Positions 33,686-42,694 of a DNA stretch of 64,000 nucleotides are shown here, piece after piece. Position 1 is the stretch's first letter. The number at the start of each line of letters is the position of its first letter. This DNA is from Chitinophaga sp. MM2321 (GTDB taxonomy: Bacteria; Bacteroidota; Bacteroidia; Chitinophagales; Chitinophagaceae): assembly GCF_964033635.1 (NCBI RefSeq), contig NZ_OZ035533.1, forward strand, positions 1,488,001 through 1,552,000, read 5' to 3'. The notes under the pieces are model-generated. The model was given only the letters and a program-made list of their open reading frames with translations. It ran no database searches and was not told the origin of the DNA. A program made the position numbers and the translations under genes.

Positions 33686-35842
33686 ATGTGCCAAAAGAAA
33701 TATCTTCTGACTATACTGGTTTATTTTTGCATTAATCCGGCTCTGGCACAACATGTAGACAATGTTAAAACTGACTCATTAAAGAAGAATCCGGCTATAA
33801 AGTTGAAAACGGTTACCATACATGGTCAAAAGCCCCTGATAGAGCATCGGATCGATGGGATTGTGTTCAATGTAGAAAGTCTGCCATCTATTGCAGGCGC
33901 AGATGCCGCGGATGTACTTAGAAAAGTACCGATGTTAAGCGTTGATGGTAGTGGTGAGCTTTCTGTTCGCGGCAATTCAAATGTTAAGGTGCTTATTGAT
34001 GGTAAACCTTCTGAAATCTATGCTTCTTCTGTTGCGGACGCACTAAAAGCTATTAAGGGAGAACATATTGTAAAGGTGGAGGTGATTACAAATCCCTCAT
34101 CGCGATATGATGCTGAAGGGGCCAACGCAGTGGTCAACATTATTACCAGAAAAATAATAGAGAATGCCACCAGCGGAAATGTCAGCATTGTAGCTGGCAG
34201 CCCCAGTGAAAGTAGCAGTGAAGGTATAGGTGGTGATGTACACCGTAAACAGGGAGCCTTTCTGTTCAATAGCGATGCCTTCTATCAGAAATACTGGAAT
34301 CGGAATGGTTCTGTATTACAGCGGAATGCGGATAATTTGGTGCTTGTTCAGAAAAATGAAACCAAACAATCGGGCGAATATTTTTATGGTGGTTTAAGCG
34401 TGCTTTATAGTCTGGATTCTTTAAACACCTTTAACCTGGGTTATCGTGTCAGGCGGTCACCAAACAGGACGACGGGTGTTTCTGATAATTACGAGGTGGA
34501 CAATGAAATACAGCAGCTCCTATTTGAGCGGAATACCATAACACCAAACCAGAATAAGGGCAATGCATATACTGTCGGTTTTAACGGCAAATCGAAAAAC
34601 CAGCAAATAGCATATTCAGTATTGGGTATGTATTCGCATTTTAGAGGTACGAATGATTACATGTTGAATCAGACCGCGGAGGATAACGGTGAGTACCGGG
34701 AGAACTTCTTTAGCACTACAATCTACGATGATTATATTATCCAGGGAGATTATACACAGTCATTCACTGAGAACTGGAAATGGGAAGCCGGAGCCAAAGT
34801 ATCTGCTAAAAATTCTAAAAATAAGAGTCTGTTTGAGGTGTATGATTTCGCTAATGGCAATTATCAGTATGACGCTGTTCGTTCTGGTAATTTTAAGTAT
34901 AAGAACAGGATTTATGCTGGATATGTAAATATGAGTATAAAACTGAATAAATGGGGATTTAGCGGGGGGCTAAGGTATGAGAAAACAGATCTTGATGCAG
35001 CATTCAGAAACCAGGGAGTAAATATCCCTTCATTTGACAATCTTGTTCCACAAGTATTGCTCAATATGGCATTAGACAGCATTACAAATATTAAGCTGAG
35101 CTATGCAATGAAACTGGTTCGTCCGTACATCTCATACCTGGACCCGACAATAAATACCAGTGATTCACTGACATTGCAATATGGGAACCCACAGCTGAAA
35201 CCTGAGTTGACTAATCGTTATGAGATTAGTTACTCCGTTAATGATGCCAAACTGTTCAGGGACTTTGTGCTATTTTTTAATGACAACAGAAACTCTATTG
35301 AAAACATCCGCTTTCCTAAGGGAAATGGAATCTTTGAAAGCACCTGGAAAAATGTAGGAAAGAACCAAAGGTTAGGTTTCTCTGCAACACTGAACTGGAA
35401 GCCTGTATCCACATTAACTATTGGTGCCACGCTGACCGCACAATTTGTATGGTTGGAAAGCAGGGCGCTTGGCATCAGTAATCATTCGCTGATGCGGCGA
35501 CTTACGCTAAATGGTAGCTATAAATTCCCCAAAGGCTATAGCGTAGATTTTTACGGTTTTTTTGATTCCAACAATTTGCGCCTGCAAGGGTATCGGTCTG
35601 GTTGGAAATTCTATAACTTGTCTATAAATAAGAAATTCAAAAATGAGCGTCTGAACCTGGGTTTGCGTATGGAAACATTTTTTCAACCATACATCTACAT
35701 AGATGAAGTAATCGCAACATCAGACTTTGAACAACGGCAGTCATATCGCTACCGAAGCCAGAATATTAGGTTTACTGTTTCCTATAAGATAGGCAAAAAG
35801 GAGGTCAAAAGCCCGCAAATAAACGCTGTTGAAAATGAATAG
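33686..35842 (+). CDS. TonB-receptor-like outer membrane beta-barrel protein
   Basis: A 718-residue outer membrane protein. Signal peptide: YLLTILVYFCINPALAQ. The plug region is visible in DVLRKVPMLSVDGSGELSVRG, then VKVLIDGKP and SRYDAEGANAVVNIITRK, followed by an outer membrane barrel of the OMP_b-brl_3 type ending in VSYKIGKKE. It lacks the carboxypeptidase-regulatory domain of the barrel at 21.9 kb. It is co-directional with the small secreted protein and divergent from the LytS/LytR pair that probably regulates it. Confidence 0.9.
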   Translation: MCQKKYLLTILVYFCINPALAQHVDNVKTDSLKKNPAIKLKTVTIHGQKPLIEHRIDGIVFNVESLPSIAGADAADVLRKVPMLSVDGSGELSVRGNSNVKVLIDGKPSEIYASSVADALKAIKGEHIVKVEVITNPSSRYDAEGANAVVNIITRKIIENATSGNVSIVAGSPSESSSEGIGGDVHRKQGAFLFNSDAFYQKYWNRNGSVLQRNADNLVLVQKNETKQSGEYFYGGLSVLYSLDSLNTFNLGYRVRRSPNRTTGVSDNYEVDNEIQQLLFERNTITPNQNKGNAYTVGFNGKSKNQQIAYSVLGMYSHFRGTNDYMLNQTAEDNGEYRENFFSTTIYDDYIIQGDYTQSFTENWKWEAGAKVSAKNSKNKSLFEVYDFANGNYQYDAVRSGNFKYKNRIYAGYVNMSIKLNKWGFSGGLRYEKTDLDAAFRNQGVNIPSFDNLVPQVLLNMALDSITNIKLSYAMKLVRPYISYLDPTINTSDSLTLQYGNPQLKPELTNRYEISYSVNDAKLFRDFVLFFNDNRNSIENIRFPKGNGIFESTWKNVGKNQRLGFSATLNWKPVSTLTIGATLTAQFVWLESRALGISNHSLMRRLTLNGSYKFPKGYSVDFYGFFDSNNLRLQGYRSGWKFYNLSINKKFKNERLNLGLRMETFFQPYIYIDEVIATSDFEQRQSYRYRSQNIRFTVSYKIGKKEVKSPQINAVENE

Positions 35843-36025
35843 CTTGTTCGTGTAAGCAAAAAATCTGTACTTTGATGTCGTTATAAAAACACAGCTAGCT
35901 GAAGCAATAAGAAAAATGCAAAATAGCAAAACAATACACTATTCCAAAGCTACGCGAATCTCCGCAAGCAGCCCCGCCCGGTCTGCAAAAGTCTCATTTT
36001 AAAATATTAACAAAAAACAAATAAA

Positions 36026-36451
36026 ATGAAAACTGATCCCAACAATGATATAGTTAAACTCTGCGCTCAAGGAATGAATTTAGAAGGAGAGGGAAAAAAT
36101 GAAGAAGCACTTAAACTGTTTCAACAAGCGTGGAACTTGGCTACAAACGCCAAGGAGAAGTTTATAGCAGCTCATTATGTAGCCCGCCAACAAAAAAACG
36201 TATCTGATAAATTGAAGTGGGATGAAACAGCATTGAACTTAGCCTTAGAAATTAACGAAGACGATATTAAAGGAACTTATCCTTCTCTTTATTTGAATAT
36301 CGGGAAGTGTTATGAAGATTTAAACGATTTGGACAAAGCCAAGAAACATTATCAACTGGCTCTCTCTTATACAGGTTTTCTATCCAACGACGGTTATGGA
36401 GAAATGATAAAATCAGGAATCGAAAACGGCATAAATAGAGTGACAGAATGA
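36026..36451 (+). CDS. Small TPR-like protein (often labelled rRNA adenine methyltransferase)
   Basis: A 141-residue helical protein with TPR-like repeats (LEGEGKNEEALKLFQQAWNLA, then LYLNIGKCYEDLNDLDKAKKHYQLAL). No signal peptide and no methyltransferase motif. Similar proteins carry the name rRNA adenine methyltransferase in databases, but nothing here supports that activity. It is flanked by two similar short sequences (35968-35998 and 36657-36688). Confidence 0.75.
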   Translation: MKTDPNNDIVKLCAQGMNLEGEGKNEEALKLFQQAWNLATNAKEKFIAAHYVARQQKNVSDKLKWDETALNLALEINEDDIKGTYPSLYLNIGKCYEDLNDLDKAKKHYQLALSYTGFLSNDGYGEMIKSGIENGINRVTE

Positions 36452-36846
36452 TTGAATAGACGAACAAAAAACAACGAACCGAAAACATTGGCTATGCGCC
36501 AGGCGGGAAACCATCTTCGGTTGAAAAATAAAGAAAAGTTGAACGATTCGTTTTCAAAAACAGTGCGGTGGCGCCAGTGATTTTATTATCCCGAAAAACA
36601 GGATTGGTACCGCTGTAAATAATCCCGTTGTTCCGCCATGAAGACCGAAAGAGCCGGCAGCCCCGTCCGTCCTTCAGAAAGCCTCATTAATAAGGCTTCT
36701 TTCTTTTAAATCTGTCGCATTCAGCCCTTTGATTTGTCGCATACGCACCGCAAATGTTATCATATTGTTACCGAAATTTACATCTGAACATAACAGAATT
36801 TAGAGAAGCTTTTTTAACAATAATTTTAAAAGGAGGGTTAAGTATT
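36452..36846. other. Intergenic region with degenerate repeat and weak terminator
   Basis: No gene is supported in these 395 bases. A stem-loop with AAGCCT (36679-36684) pairing AGGCTT (36693-36698), followed by TTCTTT and TTTT, is terminator-like. The sequence at 36657-36688 resembles 35968-35998 on the other side of the TPR-like gene. Confidence 0.4.
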
Positions 36847-37440
36847 ATGAGAAAAATAATTGTTCTTTCATTTCTTACATTAGACGGTGTAATGCAAGCA
36901 CCTGGCGGACCTGAGGAAGATCCATCCAGCGATTTCAAATATGGCGGATGGACTGCACCTTATGCTGACGAAGTTTCTGGTAAGGTCATGCAAAAACAGA
37001 TGGAACCTGCGGATCTTCTTCTTGGCAGAAAAACATATGAGATTTTTGCCGCTTACTGGCCTGAACATGCAAGCTATTGGCCAGGTATCAATGATGTTAC
37101 AAAATACGTCATGTCCAAAACCGTGAAAAAGTCAGATTGGGAAAACACCGTGTTCCTTACAAGCGTGGCAGACATCGAAAAACTTAAAAATTCAAAAGGT
37201 GCTGACATCAAAATTTGGGGTAGTAGCGAGCTCGTTCAACTACTACTGAAGCACGATTTAGTGGACGAACTCTGGCTCAACATTCACCCGTTGCTGCTGG
37301 GTAAAGGAAAAAAGTTGTTTGATAATGACGTGATTCCGGCAGCATTTGAATTAATAGAGAGCCATGTTACACCAAGTGGCGTTATTATGGCCAATTACAA
37401 GCGAAATGGAGAAGTCAGAACAGGTACTGTTGGTGCTTAA
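36847..37440 (+). CDS. Dihydrofolate reductase family protein (RibD C-terminal domain)
   Basis: A 197-residue protein from the ATG at 36847 (MRKIIVLSFLTLDGVMQAPGG). It shares the RibD C-terminal/DHFR fold with the gene at 29.3 kb but is a different subgroup: DLLLGRKTYEIFAAYWPE and IKIWGSSELVQLLLKHDLVDELWLNIHP. An unusually strong ribosome-binding site, AAAAGGAGGG, lies about ten bases before this ATG and decides the start. Such a site is rare in Bacteroidota and suggests transfer from a lineage that relies on Shine-Dalgarno pairing. Substrate unknown. Confidence 0.9.
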   Translation: MRKIIVLSFLTLDGVMQAPGGPEEDPSSDFKYGGWTAPYADEVSGKVMQKQMEPADLLLGRKTYEIFAAYWPEHASYWPGINDVTKYVMSKTVKKSDWENTVFLTSVADIEKLKNSKGADIKIWGSSELVQLLLKHDLVDELWLNIHPLLLGKGKKLFDNDVIPAAFELIESHVTPSGVIMANYKRNGEVRTGTVGA

Positions 37441-37540
37441 GGAAACGTAATTGTGTTCTGTTTCAGTATTTTTCATGTTTAGCATTAACATTAAGACGTG
37501 TCTGATTTTTAACGGCGTTTGTTTTTATTATTGACAATGA

Positions 37541-38515
37541 TCATGTCAGTCCCTGGGCAAGGACACGCAGGATAATCGCACGTGCTTCCCGGCCTTCCGG
37601 CGTTGGCATCGCCGCATAGTTGTGTGGTTGGCCCCGTCGCAAATGAAGCTCGACAGGCACTCCTGCCGCCCTTGCCTTTGCGGCCAGATCGATACTGGCT
37701 GGATAGTGAAGATCGAGCGTGCCGGAGAATACAATCATCGGCGCCAGTCCGCGGAAATCGCCATTCAACGGGCTGACATACGGATGGGCGACATCCAGGT
37801 CACCGGCATATAGGCGCCCCACTTCAATAACGCCCGGAATATCCTGGATGGGGTCATGAGCAGCGATCGCCAGCTGCTCCGGGCGGCTGAACGAAGCATC
37901 CAGCCCCGGTGAGATGAGCACCAGCCCGTTCGGTTGCTGATATCCGGAGTCCCGTAACCACTGGGCTGCTGCCAGCCCCAACCCGGCACCTGCCGAGTTG
38001 CCCATCACCGTGGCCTTCGCAGGTCCGGCATCCTCAAGTATCTTCCGCAGCAGGTCGCCCATGGCCGGCACCACGTCTTTAGCAGTGGCGTGGGGAGCCA
38101 GCGGATATATGGGAACGATACAACGGACATGGGCATTACGGGTCAGGTAACCGATAAAGCGCCAATGCGCGCGAACGATCTCGTTGATATAGCCACCGCC
38201 ATGCAGGAATACGACGTAGTCGCCGGCATCGGGATTTTCAGATGGTGCTGTATAATAGACGGGCCATCCCGCCACATGCTTCAAAGTCACCGTGACGCCG
38301 CGGCCCAGCCCCGTCGGTTCATAGGAGGCCGGCCGCAATGACAATCTGCGCACCTGCTCCTGGACGGCAGCGGCTGATGCCAACCGTTTCTTGATGGGAA
38401 GAAGCCTTAATAAGCCGTTGATACAGCGGCTCTGCAAGCTCGGTTCGGCGTTGTCCGGCAGCAACTCGTATAGGGTAGTTCTATCGTCAGCTGTGTCATA
38501 ATTATTTTTCTTCAT
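37541..38515 (-). CDS. Alpha/beta hydrolase (hormone-sensitive-lipase family esterase)
   Basis: Esterase of about 324 residues from the ATG at 38513-38515 (MKKNNYDTADDR). Oxyanion motif HGGGY and nucleophile elbow GNSAGAG (Ser) are present. The acid lies in FSGTLDLHYP and the His in GQPHNYA, completing the HSL/Abhydrolase_3 catalytic triad. Apart from the first 20 codons, the gene is visibly richer in G+C than its neighbours, which suggests horizontal transfer. It lies 68 bases downstream of the Crp/Fnr-type gene on the same strand and may be co-transcribed with it. Confidence 0.92.
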   Translation of the reverse strand: MKKNNYDTADDRTTLYELLPDNAEPSLQSRCINGLLRLLPIKKRLASAAAVQEQVRRLSLRPASYEPTGLGRGVTVTLKHVAGWPVYYTAPSENPDAGDYVVFLHGGGYINEIVRAHWRFIGYLTRNAHVRCIVPIYPLAPHATAKDVVPAMGDLLRKILEDAGPAKATVMGNSAGAGLGLAAAQWLRDSGYQQPNGLVLISPGLDASFSRPEQLAIAAHDPIQDIPGVIEVGRLYAGDLDVAHPYVSPLNGDFRGLAPMIVFSGTLDLHYPASIDLAAKARAAGVPVELHLRRGQPHNYAAMPTPEGREARAIILRVLAQGLT

Positions 38516-38583
38516 CACTTTCTTTTTGTTCTCGGCAAAAGTATTTTGCCCAAAAAGAATAAACATTGACAAATGATAAAAAA

Positions 38584-39159
38584 CTATTCTTTCTTTTTAA
38601 GCCGACTTAATGATTCCTGCGTTATACCTAAGAAAGAGGCAACGTGTTTATTGGATAGCCGCGATACGACTTGTGGCATCCGCTCCAATAAATTCTGATA
38701 TCTTTCTTTTGCTGTCATACTAATCATCGTTTCAACCCGCCATGTAGCAAAGACCTGCGATTGTTCTAACGATTGGCGATAAAGTTTAGCAAAAATAGTA
38801 TTGGTGTCTACAAGGTTATAGAAATCAGTTTGTCTGATTCTTAATAATGCTGAATCCTCTAACGCTTGAACATACTCTGCAGATGGTGCTTGTGTTATAA
38901 AGCTGGCGAAGGCGCTTACAAATTTATTTTCGAAGGCAATGTAGCGTGTTTTTTCTTCTCCTTTTTCATTTATAAAATATGTTCTTAAACAACCACTACA
39001 GATAAAATACGCATACTGACAGACCTCTCCGGAGGTAAGAAGCCGACTGTTTTTTTTGACACTTACATCCTTAAATTTTGACAAAAGCAAAGTGTCTTCT
39101 GCCGGGAAAGAATATTGATCCACCAAAAATCGCGTTAAGAAATCTATATTATTCTGCAT
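38584..39159 (-). CDS. Crp/Fnr family transcriptional regulator
   Basis: A 191-residue protein with a cyclic-nucleotide-binding-like N-terminal fold (KNSRLLTSGEVCQYAYFICSGCLRTYF). The C-terminus (LSNKHVASFLGITQESLSRLKKK) is the recognition helix region of Bacteroidota Crp-type regulators. The cNMP-binding arginine motif is not evident, so the ligand is unknown. It precedes the esterase gene. Confidence 0.9.
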   Translation of the reverse strand: MQNNIDFLTRFLVDQYSFPAEDTLLLSKFKDVSVKKNSRLLTSGEVCQYAYFICSGCLRTYFINEKGEEKTRYIAFENKFVSAFASFITQAPSAEYVQALEDSALLRIRQTDFYNLVDTNTIFAKLYRQSLEQSQVFATWRVETMISMTAKERYQNLLERMPQVVSRLSNKHVASFLGITQESLSRLKKKE

Positions 39160-39267
39160 GAGCTATCATTGGTCCTTGATTTTCAAACATAAAATCTCGC
39201 TAAAAATGCGCAACATAAGTCACAAATATGATTTTTAAGCATTTTTTCATTTTCATGTCAGGATTAG

Positions 39268-39735
39268 TTAATTGAATTTGTAGGCGCTCAGGAAAATGAT
39301 GATCAAAAAAATACTTAACTGCAAGAGATGAAATGTACGCAATCTGCCTTTTAAATTTAGCGCCTTGACCGCGAGGTCAGGGGCATTCCCGTCGATAATT
39401 TCTTTGAGTTTTATACCAAGTTTGCCACCATTGAAAATATTATTGCCGATCAGCAAAAGAACAAACACAAATTTGATCCTGAACCACAATTGTTGCGCCA
39501 GCACGCCGTGGGTAAGGGCGATCATGCCCAGGCCGGTAACTATGATCAGCCCTCCACCGATACCGATCAATTTAGGGAATTTGGCCGCAATCACCAGGAC
39601 TCCAGCCGCCTTTTCTTTTTGATGGTCAAATAGTTTCCAGAATGTCTGGTAGTTAATAAAATCGATTAGTGTAGTACCGACCATCAAGACTAGTGCTATT
39701 AAATGTAGCATCAGTAGAGCAGGAAAAGTTGACAT
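39268..39735 (-). CDS. Small four-helix membrane protein, paralog of the protein at 41.8 kb
   Basis: A 155-residue hydrophobic protein with four predicted transmembrane helices (near 8-28, 50-70, 83-100 and 133-152). It shares the layout and local motifs of the protein encoded at 41799-42275: an H-x-x-A/G-x-x-x-x-M-x-GTT-x-x-DFI start, W-FR(I/V)K after helix 2, and a C-terminal LS-x-(Y/F)KFN. Function unknown. The two copies flank the ABC-F gene. Confidence 0.8.
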   Translation of the reverse strand: MSTFPALLMLHLIALVLMVGTTLIDFINYQTFWKLFDHQKEKAAGVLVIAAKFPKLIGIGGGLIIVTGLGMIALTHGVLAQQLWFRIKFVFVLLLIGNNIFNGGKLGIKLKEIIDGNAPDLAVKALNLKGRLRTFHLLQLSIFLIIIFLSAYKFN

Positions 39736-39880
39736 TTGATAAGTTTTTTAATAAATGATAACTTGTTTTCACTGCAATAATGACTGGGAGAATGAAAATT
39801 GGACAGGAACAAGAAACTTTTACCTGCTTCAATGATGAGATTTTAATAGCTCGTTTGATGTGGAGAGGGGATTCGATCTG

Positions 39881-39973
39881 TTATATATTGTGATCTTTAG
39901 GCTGGATCATAAGTTTAGGTATGCGAACATGCTCCGGCTGTTCCATGATATAAATCACAGCATTAACAATACC
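39881..39973 (-). pseudogene. Carboxy-terminal fragment of a short-chain dehydrogenase
   Basis: Minus-strand frame ending in TAA at 39881-39883 encodes IVNAVIYIMEQPEHVRIPKL and then MIQPKDHNI. This matches the C-terminal tail typical of YdfG-like SDR oxidoreductases. The catalytic parts are missing: upstream lies only the end of the ABC-F gene. It is probably a remnant left by deletion or insertion. Confidence 0.55.
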
Positions 39974-40029
39974 GGCTGTAGTTAATAACCATGCTGATAA
40001 TACCTGTTTGAAGATGAAGAGATTGTTTA

Positions 40030-41619
40030 TTACTCCACTGTAATCGACTGCTCCACATTTATCTGTTTCAAAAAATATTCATCATGCGATACAACCAGGA
40101 GCGTTCCCTTGTATTCATTTATCGCGGCAGTTAAAATCTCTATGTTTTGAATATCGAGGTTATTGGTTGGTTCATCCAATATGATGATGTCCGGCGCTTG
40201 ATTACTGATTGTTAAGGAACAAAGCATCAACCGCATTTTTTCTCCGCCACTAAGCGCCTTACAAGGTTTGTCCCAATATGCTTTTGAAAATAAGAACCGG
40301 TTTAAGCGGATCTTTATTTCGTGTTCCTGTAATGCTCCGGAATTATATTGTTGGGCCTGTTCGTAAACGCTGAGGTTATTGTCGATTAGTGAATAGTCCT
40401 GGTCGATGTAAATGGCATTGACATCCACGCTGTCAATGCTGCCCGATCGGGGTTGCAATTCACCTAAAATCATTTTTATCAAAGTTGTCTTACCAGAGCC
40501 GTTGAGCCCTTTAATAGCCATACGTTCTCCACTTCTGATTTGAAAGCTCAATGGTTGTTTCCAGAGCAATTGATCATCATATCCAAAATTAGCATCCTTT
40601 GCAGTAATCAATATTTTCCCTTTATGAAGTGTAGAATTGTCAAAATCCATCTTCATTTTATCCATATCCGGTGCTGCGGCACGCAGTTGATTCAGCTCTT
40701 GTGCAATAGCATCTACTTTTTCAGTATGAACGCCCTTCATGCGTGAAGTACTTTTCTCCGCATTGTTTCTGAGGGTATTCATGGAAATGGTGGGAAGCCC
40801 TGCCTTTTCTTGCTTTTTCTTTCCGCGGGCGTCCAGTTTTTGTTGCCGTTCCAAAGATTCCCTTTCCGTATCTTTCGCTTTGCGGAGTGCTTTTTCTTTG
40901 CTCTTCAGATCCTGATTCAAAGCATCACTTTCAATCATTTTCTGCGTGATGTAGAAATCATAATTACCACCATAGACAGTTATACCACGCTTGCTGAGTT
41001 CATAAACGGTATCAGGAAGGTTTAATATGGTTCTGTCGTGACTTACCACGACTAAAGTGTTGGTAGTGGACGTTATATAATCATAAAGAATGCTTCTGCT
41101 GAGCGTATCCAAATGGTTGCTTGGTTCATCCAATAGGACTATTTCAGGACGATGAATCATGATTCCTGCCAGGAAAACGCTTGTTTTTTGTCCGCCGCTA
41201 AGCGTTTCCATTTTTTGGGTTAAATCCAATGCATTAAGCTTCCAGTGCATGAAGGCTTCCCTGCAGCGTTCTTCGATGGCCCAATCATCGTCCAGCAATG
41301 TCAGGTTTGCATCTGTTACATGGCCATCGAGAATTTCTTTTAATGCTTGAAGTTTATCGGCAACCTGGAGGGCCTGGGCAACAGTATAATCATTGAACTG
41401 GCCGAAAATCTGTGGCACATAATAAGGCCTCCCGTCGGTTTTTACGAGTCCACTTGAAGGATGCAGGTTGCCGGCTAATATTTTCAGCAGGGTGGATTTC
41501 CCTGCACCGTTATTACCGATTAATGCAATTTTATCTTGTTTGTTGATGATGAGATTTATATCAGTAAACAATAAATCTCTGTCGGGATGTGTGTAAGTAA
41601 CACCTTGAAGAATAAGCAT
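40030..41619 (-). CDS. ABC-F family ATP-binding protein
   Basis: A 529-residue protein with two ABC domains in tandem and no membrane segment. Domain 1 has Walker A GNNGAGKST (36-44), signature LSGGQ and Walker B IVLLDEPSNHLD. A basic, coiled linker (KEKALRKAKDTERESLERQQK) follows. Domain 2 has GLNGSGKTT, LSGGEKMRL and IIILDEPTNNLD. ABC-F proteins act on the ribosome, either in translation or in protection against antibiotics. Which applies here cannot be told from the sequence alone; the accessory setting makes ribosome protection possible. Confidence 0.93.
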   Translation of the reverse strand: MLILQGVTYTHPDRDLLFTDINLIINKQDKIALIGNNGAGKSTLLKILAGNLHPSSGLVKTDGRPYYVPQIFGQFNDYTVAQALQVADKLQALKEILDGHVTDANLTLLDDDWAIEERCREAFMHWKLNALDLTQKMETLSGGQKTSVFLAGIMIHRPEIVLLDEPSNHLDTLSRSILYDYITSTTNTLVVVSHDRTILNLPDTVYELSKRGITVYGGNYDFYITQKMIESDALNQDLKSKEKALRKAKDTERESLERQQKLDARGKKKQEKAGLPTISMNTLRNNAEKSTSRMKGVHTEKVDAIAQELNQLRAAAPDMDKMKMDFDNSTLHKGKILITAKDANFGYDDQLLWKQPLSFQIRSGERMAIKGLNGSGKTTLIKMILGELQPRSGSIDSVDVNAIYIDQDYSLIDNNLSVYEQAQQYNSGALQEHEIKIRLNRFLFSKAYWDKPCKALSGGEKMRLMLCSLTISNQAPDIIILDEPTNNLDIQNIEILTAAINEYKGTLLVVSHDEYFLKQINVEQSITVE

Positions 41620-41720
41620 AATTCCTTTCTTTTAAAAGCTAATAATTACAGGCCCCTGTTATGTTAGGCGCTGTTTTATTTTCCTGAAAGAAATTATATC
41701 TTACATTAATGTGTTTTTTT

Positions 41721-41760
41721 ATGATGTACAAAGGTAAGAAATTTTTTTTTCGTACATCAT
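41721..41760. promoter_or_regulatory. Inverted repeat upstream of the ABC-F gene
   Basis: ATGATGTAC (41721-41729) is repeated inverted at 41752-41760, with poly-T before and poly-A after, spacing 22 bases. It lies in the 179-base leader/promoter region of the ABC-F gene. It could be an operator or part of an attenuator. Confidence 0.35.
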
Positions 41761-41798
41761 CAAAAAATAATACAAATTATTTGATCTGTTATCCCTGC

Positions 41799-42275
41799 TT
41801 AATTAAATTTAAAAACACTTAATGTAAATATGACCAGGAAGAAGAGCAACTGAAGCACCTGAACGGTTGTGATGTTACTTTTCATCCGGGATAGTTTTGT
41901 GTCAAAACCTGGGTCCGACGGTGTTCCGGCTAAAAGTTTCTTCCATCCTGTACCCATTCTTCTTCTGATTATTCCATTTATAATGATGAGCAGGAGGATG
42001 CCCATTTTTACCCGGAACCAGGTTTGCTCACCCCATACCTGGTGCATGTACACCATCATTAATATGCCTGAAATAAGTATGAGCAGCATACCTATCCCAA
42101 TAATTTTTTGCAATCCGGATAGCATATCCTCCATCGCCGGGCTTTTGGTTTTGTCGCTGGCGAAAACTTTCCCGGATTGTTTAAAGGCAATAAAATCAAC
42201 GAACGTTGTTCCAGCCATCATGGTAATACCAACAATATGGCCTACCAGGGCTATATGATAAATGTTAAGGTTCAT
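41799..42275 (-). CDS. Small four-helix membrane protein, paralog of the protein at 39.3 kb
   Basis: A 158-residue integral membrane protein with four predicted helices. Its N-terminal GHIVGITMMAGTTFVDFIAF, central WFRVKMGILLLIIING and C-terminal SVFKFN match corresponding positions of the protein at 39268-39735. It is three bases downstream of the DoxX-like gene, so both are one operon, divergent from the MarR-type gene. Function unknown. Confidence 0.8.
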   Translation of the reverse strand: MNLNIYHIALVGHIVGITMMAGTTFVDFIAFKQSGKVFASDKTKSPAMEDMLSGLQKIIGIGMLLILISGILMMVYMHQVWGEQTWFRVKMGILLLIIINGIIRRRMGTGWKKLLAGTPSDPGFDTKLSRMKSNITTVQVLQLLFFLVIFTLSVFKFN

Positions 42276-42278
42276 TTT

Positions 42279-42680
42279 TTAATTTTTTATAATAAGTGAG
42301 GAGGCTTCTTTATGGGCAATTTGATCCTGCCTGGATACATACCAGATGCAAACGGCAATAATTATAAAGTCGACGGCCACGAATATTATTCTTGAAAGCG
42401 GATCGTTACTACAGATATGTGCTATTAATGCGGAGATCATTTCAATACCGAATCCCGCATAGATCCATTCTTTAACCCGTAGCGGTGTTTGCGGAACCAG
42501 TAGCAATATACCTCCCAGCGTTTTTGCAATCACCAGTTCAATCCTGAAATAATCAGGAAATCCAAGCAGCTTTAGTGCCTCCGCATGCGAAAAAGAATAG
42601 TAAGCACTAAAGAGCATGAAGAAACTGATCCATCCTTTTGCCAGCCAATAAAGCCTTTTGTTTTTTTTAAGTGTTTCCAT
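42279..42680 (-). CDS. DoxX-like membrane protein
   Basis: A 133-residue protein with four transmembrane helices. GWISFFMLFSAYYSF, a LGFPDYFRIELVIAKTLGGILLLVP core and a following EWIYAGFGIEMISALIAH match the DoxX_2-type family. The role of these proteins is poorly defined. It is the first gene of a two-gene operon and divergent from the MarR-type regulator, which probably controls it. Confidence 0.85.
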   Translation of the reverse strand: METLKKNKRLYWLAKGWISFFMLFSAYYSFSHAEALKLLGFPDYFRIELVIAKTLGGILLLVPQTPLRVKEWIYAGFGIEMISALIAHICSNDPLSRIIFVAVDFIIIAVCIWYVSRQDQIAHKEASSLIIKN

Positions 42681-42694
42681 GGTTTTAGTTATTT

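Noticed and set aside
36026..36451. Annotation as rRNA adenine methyltransferase
   Set aside because: No SAM-binding or NPPF-type motif; the protein is TPR-like.
29345..37440. The two DHFR-like genes as trimethoprim resistance genes
   Set aside because: Both are RibD C-terminal type proteins, not FolA-type dihydrofolate reductases.
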